DNA of 64,000 nucleotides from Nitzschia sp. pyKryTriq1 (lineage: Eukaryota > Bacillariophyta > Bacillariophyceae > Bacillariales > Bacillariaceae), in contig OY101117.1 of NCBI GenBank assembly GCA_956465555.1, positions 1,488,001 to 1,552,000 of the forward strand, in the 5' to 3' direction. Positions 60,635 through 64,000 of this stretch are shown here, piece by piece (positions within the stretch are counted from its first letter, which is position 1; each line of letters starts with the position of its first letter). The position numbers and the translations under genes are program-made. The notes under the pieces were generated by a model that saw only the letters and a list, made by a program, of their open reading frames with translations, searched no databases and had not been told where the DNA came from.

Positions 60635-61915
60635 ATGGCTGATCGAGGAAGAGATGTCGATGCCGAGAAGACGGGTTTACGGGCTCGCAGCCGATCGCGA
60701 ATTCGACGCGTCAGAGACGGTGAAGAAAAGCCCTTGGGAGCTCGCCTGAAGAAGATTATGAAAGGAATGGGCCGAAAGAGTACGAAAAGTGCTGGAGATA
60801 CGGGTAGCGTTGCGTCGGCTTCAGTGGCTGTTTCCGCCGCTGTGAGCACAAAGTCTGCTCCTGCCCAGGTTGAGTCGTCTCCGCCAACCGACGAGCCGGC
60901 AGAAGCCGAAGTCACTTCGCTCCAACTGGTGTTGTTGCTCATGGATCCTTCTACGCGGCGTTTCGAGCTCCTTCAACTCGAGTTTGACTCCATGCGGGCC
61001 CGTGTCGTTGATATCATTGCTCAGATCCCGATTTCGGTGACCGAAGAAGCTATTCGCGGACAAGAATATGAAGGCGTGATCGACGAGGCCGGCAAAATCT
61101 TCGACGCTTCCGCTCGTCTTGTTGAGTTTTGCTCGGAAAAACAAATTTTGGTAGCTGTTCCCAAGGGACTTTCCGTCAAGGAGTGTACTCGCTTAGCCCG
61201 TCCTATTCTTTCTGATGCTCAAGTCCTCAAAATGGTATGTGTCACCTCTGATTCCGGTTTTAAAGTCGTGTTTTGGATTCCAGCGTCGCTCACGTTTGTG
61301 CTTCTGATTCTGCCTTTTCAGCTTACAAATAGTGGCTTTGATGTCTCGAAGTGGAAGAAGAAGGAGGTCCCCACTACGTTATTGTCTCCAAAACCCATTG
61401 AAGAGTCCAAATCCCGTGTATTGCCCGGTGTCTCTGAATCATCATCTGCCGAGTCGTCCGTCAAAACAAACGAGAGTAGCGTAAATGCATTTCCCATAAT
61501 TGCAGCCTTGGCAATCCTCGCCATCGTCCTGCAGGCAACCCACAACTTTATCACAGCTCCTATTGAGGTTGGCGTACCACTTCCACCGGGGACGCGCCGA
61601 AGCAAGTGTGGACTGGTCGGTTATCTTCCTACTCAGTTTTCGCCGTCATGTACTAATTCTTATTTGGAGGTCAATGGGGATGGAACCGTCTCTGTTTTTG
61701 GGGAGGATCGAGAACTAGATATGCTTATGGTTGGTGCTGTTTGCAGTAAAGAGGAATGTCTGGACGGAATCCTTATGGACGCAGATGGAATAGTCTACAT
61801 TGGAGGCAAACGCGTCAGGAGTCTGCTCGCGTATGGGGCCGACACAACTATCACTCCATGGCCGTTCGAAGAAACCCCCAAGCTAAGGGTGAAGAAGTAC
61901 AAACTAAACAAATAA
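60635..61915 (+). CDS. Membrane protein with beta-grasp-like N-domain, possible in-frame intron
   Basis: Exon 1 is 60635-61234 and exon 2 is 61322-61915, giving 397 aa. The 87-nt piece between (GTATGT...TTTTCAG) looks like an intron but is a multiple of three with no stop, so a 426-aa form is also possible. Residues about 90-165 ('VTSLQLVLLLMDPSTRRFEL', 'LQLEFDSMRARVVDIIAQIP', 'TEEAIRGQEYEGVIDEAGKI') look like a small folded domain, possibly beta-grasp. A membrane helix is near 255 ('AFPIIAALAILAIVLQATHN'). The C-terminal part ('CGLVGYLPTQFSPSCTNSYL') is probably exposed on the other side. I recall similar sequences from diatoms without a function; unverified. Confidence 0.72.
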   Translation: MADRGRDVDAEKTGLRARSRSRIRRVRDGEEKPLGARLKKIMKGMGRKSTKSAGDTGSVASASVAVSAAVSTKSAPAQVESSPPTDEPAEAEVTSLQLVLLLMDPSTRRFELLQLEFDSMRARVVDIIAQIPISVTEEAIRGQEYEGVIDEAGKIFDASARLVEFCSEKQILVAVPKGLSVKECTRLARPILSDAQVLKMVCVTSDSGFKVVFWIPASLTFVLLILPFQLTNSGFDVSKWKKKEVPTTLLSPKPIEESKSRVLPGVSESSSAESSVKTNESSVNAFPIIAALAILAIVLQATHNFITAPIEVGVPLPPGTRRSKCGLVGYLPTQFSPSCTNSYLEVNGDGTVSVFGEDRELDMLMVGAVCSKEECLDGILMDADGIVYIGGKRVRSLLAYGADTTITPWPFEETPKLRVKKYKLNK

Positions 61916-62540
61916 AAAAACAGAACCGGTGCCAAATACAAGCCATTGGTTCTGCCAGCATACCAAACAAAATTCCTTCACAAGTCGCGCCAAGCCAATC
62001 ATCTTCCACAATGAACACAAGAATCATCCGACAAACAGCGAGCCAAAAATCAAACTTTAAAATTGGGACGACCGACAATTCGTTTCGCGACACACATAGC
62101 TTAGATCCAAAATGCCGCAGTACGAGTAGCTTGGATCGTTTTTTAACATCTGGGAACCTCATTTTGCGTTCAATCTTAATAATCCGTCGCTGACGTTCAT
62201 CTAGTAGTCTACTGTAGTACTTGAACAGATTTTCTGCGTGTTCGTGATGGTCAAAAGGAAAAAGTCTGCCGATTATTTTTTCTCTTTATTTTTTAGTCGA
62301 GTGACGACGGCGACTCACTCGACATCAGTGACGTCATCGTTCGGCCTCCAGTGCGTGACGGTACTTGTACCGCATACCGGTAGCCGCCAATCACTCGCAA
62401 GAAAATCTTTTGATGCAACAGCGACCACCGACCATAACCATGAAGCATGGAAGGATGGTTAGTCGGTTACAATAAGGATTACTGGCACCCCTTGCACTAA
62501 AACCTTCTTCTTCTCGAAGATCGAACCTTGTATTACCAGT
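61916..62540. promoter_or_regulatory. Spacer upstream of the TPR gene
   Basis: No supported gene. A GTAC-type stretch is at about 62359-62382 and a 'GTGACGTCAT' CRE-like palindrome near 62329, 210 nt upstream of the next start. A minus-strand frame at 61851-62162 overlaps the previous gene's end and is rejected. Confidence 0.4.
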
Positions 62541-63776
62541 ATGAATTTGGTATTGTTCAATCTTGTGTTTCTCCTGGCCATCGTCGTAGATTCCGCCTGG
62601 TCTTGGGCGTCTAGCGAGGGATTCAGTCGGCGGCAGCTTTTGAAGGTGGCTGGTTATGCAAGTTTCGGCCTCGTCGCTGCGCAAGTCGTCGCTGAAGATG
62701 CTGTTGATGTTTCGCCTGTCGAGGTCGCTGCTGTTGGAGATGCCAAAAAGGTGAGGGGAAACATAGGGTTGACAAGTAGCGATGATTTTTGAATCATCAA
62801 TCATACCGAAAAAGGTTTCTAAAGTCGGTGCTTGTCACTTTTATTCTATTTCAGCTATTCAATGAGGGGCGTGCCTTGGAAAGTCAGGGCAATATGGCTG
62901 CAGCGCAACGTATCTACAGCAAGGTCACGAAAATTTCTCCTCGAGTAAGTATCTTTGAGTAACGACTGGTCGTCAGTTTTACATGGCCTCTCATCCTTGA
63001 AATATTTGGAACTGGAACTGGAACTGGACCGACAGTTCGTCTACGGGTGGAGCAATCTGGGTAATACTCAAGGTATGAACCGATGAATGAGATCGTTCGA
63101 ATCCCATTTCCTAATATGTCCTCATCATAAGAGTTTTTCTGCAGTTGCTATGGGTGATTTGAGTGGCGCGGAGGAAAATTATTCAATTGCAATCGATCTG
63201 TGTCGAGAGAGCCAGAAAAGCCAGGAAGAGCAGTTTGGTGTAAGGCGATGTAGTGATCTTTACATTTTGCTGCTGAATCGTGGCACAGTTCGATTGAACA
63301 ATGGAATGCCAAAAGAAGCTTTGGCCGATTTGCAGCAGGCAAGTGTGCTTAGGGAACGCCCAGATGCCATCGTTTTGCAGAATCTGGCGAGAGCAAAGGA
63401 GTTGAATGGTTTTTATTCCCAGGCCGATCGAGACTATAATCTGGCAATTTCAATGACGGCAAATGAAGTGAATCCGTTTTGGCTTCGATCTTCGTTGGTG
63501 AAATTTCAGTTAGGAAACGCTAAAGAGGGTCTTGATCTACTCAAGAGAGTCGAAAATCGGTTCCCGGAAGCCCCTGAAGTGCGAGCGGCATACAGTGTTT
63601 TCCTTGCAGCGAACGGCGATCAAATAGCAGCCCAGCGCAAATTTCTTGAGATACCAGATCGACAAAGGCTCAAATATATCGATAATGACTACCTGACGCG
63701 AGTTGTTAGCTGGCCACCAGCCATGATTGACGGTGTTTCGAAAATTGCTGCGGCGGTAGGTGATACCAAGCGGTGA
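62541..63776 (+). CDS. Thylakoid-lumen TPR protein (four exons)
   Basis: Exons are 62541-62750, 62855-62944, 63036-63072 (37 nt) and 63145-63776; all introns have GT-AG ends and keep frame, giving 322 aa. The N-terminus has a signal peptide ('LVLFNLVFLLAIVVDSAWSW') then a Tat-type lumen signal ('SRRQLLKVAGYASFGLVAAQ'). Exons 2-4 read as TPR helices: 'LFNEGRALESQGNMAAAQRI', 'FVYGWSNLGNTQ', 'VAMGDLSGAEENYSIAIDLC' and 'AIVLQNLARAKELNGFYSQA', ending with 'KFLEIPDRQRLKYID' and 'VSWPPAMIDGVSKIAA'. I recall plant chloroplast-lumen TPR proteins with the same end motif. It may help photosystem assembly; inferred. Confidence 0.8.
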
Positions 63777-63829
63777 GAATAACGGTAGCTATAAATCGAT
63801 CGGTTGCTTGCTTGCTTGATTGATTGAGA
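63777..63829. repeat. Short convergent spacer with TTGC/TTGA microsatellite
   Basis: Between two stops, with TTGCTTGCTTGCTTGATTGATTGA at 63803-63827, matching in unit order the repeat before the eL21 gene. Confidence 0.75.
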
Positions 63830-64000
63830 CTATTCTATTGGAAGGGGTGTGTTTTCAAAATCCCAAAACGAAAATGATCCAGAAAGTAGTACAGGTGCTG
63901 TAAACTCGATTCTTCGCGCTTTGTCCTCTTTGAAATTGTTCCGTAGACTGTTCGACATCCAAGCTTCAGCACCCTCGGCAACCCACACCGTCACATGGCT
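63830..64000 (-). CDS. C-terminal end of an unknown protein (partial, 5' end beyond the window)
   Basis: The minus strand is open for 56 codons from the window edge to a TAG at 63830-63832: 'VTVWVAEGAEAWMSNSLRNN', 'RRIEFTAPVLLSGSFSFW'. The composition is protein-like and there is a stop just before the convergent TPR gene's stop. No domain can be named from this fragment. Confidence 0.45.
   Translation of the reverse strand, partial: SHVTVWVAEGAEAWMSNSLRNNFKEDKARRIEFTAPVLLSGSFSFWDFENTPLPIE

Noticed and set aside
1-64000. tRNA, rRNA, CRISPR arrays, plastid or bacterial operons, toxin genes
   Set aside because: I looked for cloverleaf-type motifs, spaced repeats and prokaryotic gene order by eye and saw none; a tRNA scan was not possible.

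Overview
The window looks like nuclear DNA of a diatom, probably a pennate one. The genes are eukaryotic (ribosomal protein eL21, tuberin, a Hop2-like protein, COQ10). They are compact and mostly have no introns or one short GT-AG intron of about 90-170 nt. Several N-termini are signal peptides ending in an A-F type junction, as in the bipartite plastid presequences of diatoms, and two of these are followed by a twin-arginine thylakoid signal. The mobile DNA is broken Ty1/copia. The species was not identified. I saw no tRNA, rRNA, CRISPR array or prokaryotic operon.

Left part (1-23 kb): an NCBP3-like cap-binding protein (running off the left edge), eL21, an EXO1/FEN1-type nuclease, an acidic hypothetical protein, a 1109-aa COG3899-type STAND ATPase, an isoprenylcysteine methyltransferase remnant, a plastid-type DEDDy exonuclease, a plastid-type protein of H/YGG repeats, a GRAM-VASt lipid-transfer-like membrane protein, an acidic STI1-repeat (ubiquilin-like) membrane protein, a copia fossil and a protein with a Cys/His module.

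Middle part (23-46 kb): a 1865-aa single-exon tuberin (TSC2) orthologue, a second GRAM-VASt gene, an RMT2-type arginine methyltransferase, an AIMP1/EMAPII-like tRNA-binding protein, a PH-domain protein, a second copia fossil, an HMG-box protein fused to a POLE4-like histone fold with a PCNA-box-like tail, an ACT/AGT-repeat-rich spacer, a Hop2-like protein with a long extension, a predicted thylakoid-lumen protein and a methyltransferase.

Right part (46-64 kb): an alpha/alpha-toroid plus AAA+ ATPase, then three type II membrane proteins that look like Golgi glycan enzymes (a WbsX/GH99-like protein, a sulfotransferase and a GT49 glycosyltransferase) with a UMP/CMP kinase-CaMKII_AD fusion among them, COQ10, an ankyrin protein, a membrane protein with a reading-through intron, a lumenal TPR protein with a 37-nt exon, and the end of an unknown gene.

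The genes do not form an operon; they are an ordinary mix of housekeeping, signalling, plastid and glycan functions. The most striking feature outside genes is the concentration of short GTAC-centred palindromes in spacers, mostly 5' of start codons. No clearly new multi-gene system was found. The best candidates for novelty are the domain fusions, the in-frame intron that encodes a membrane segment, and the repeated promoter-region motifs.
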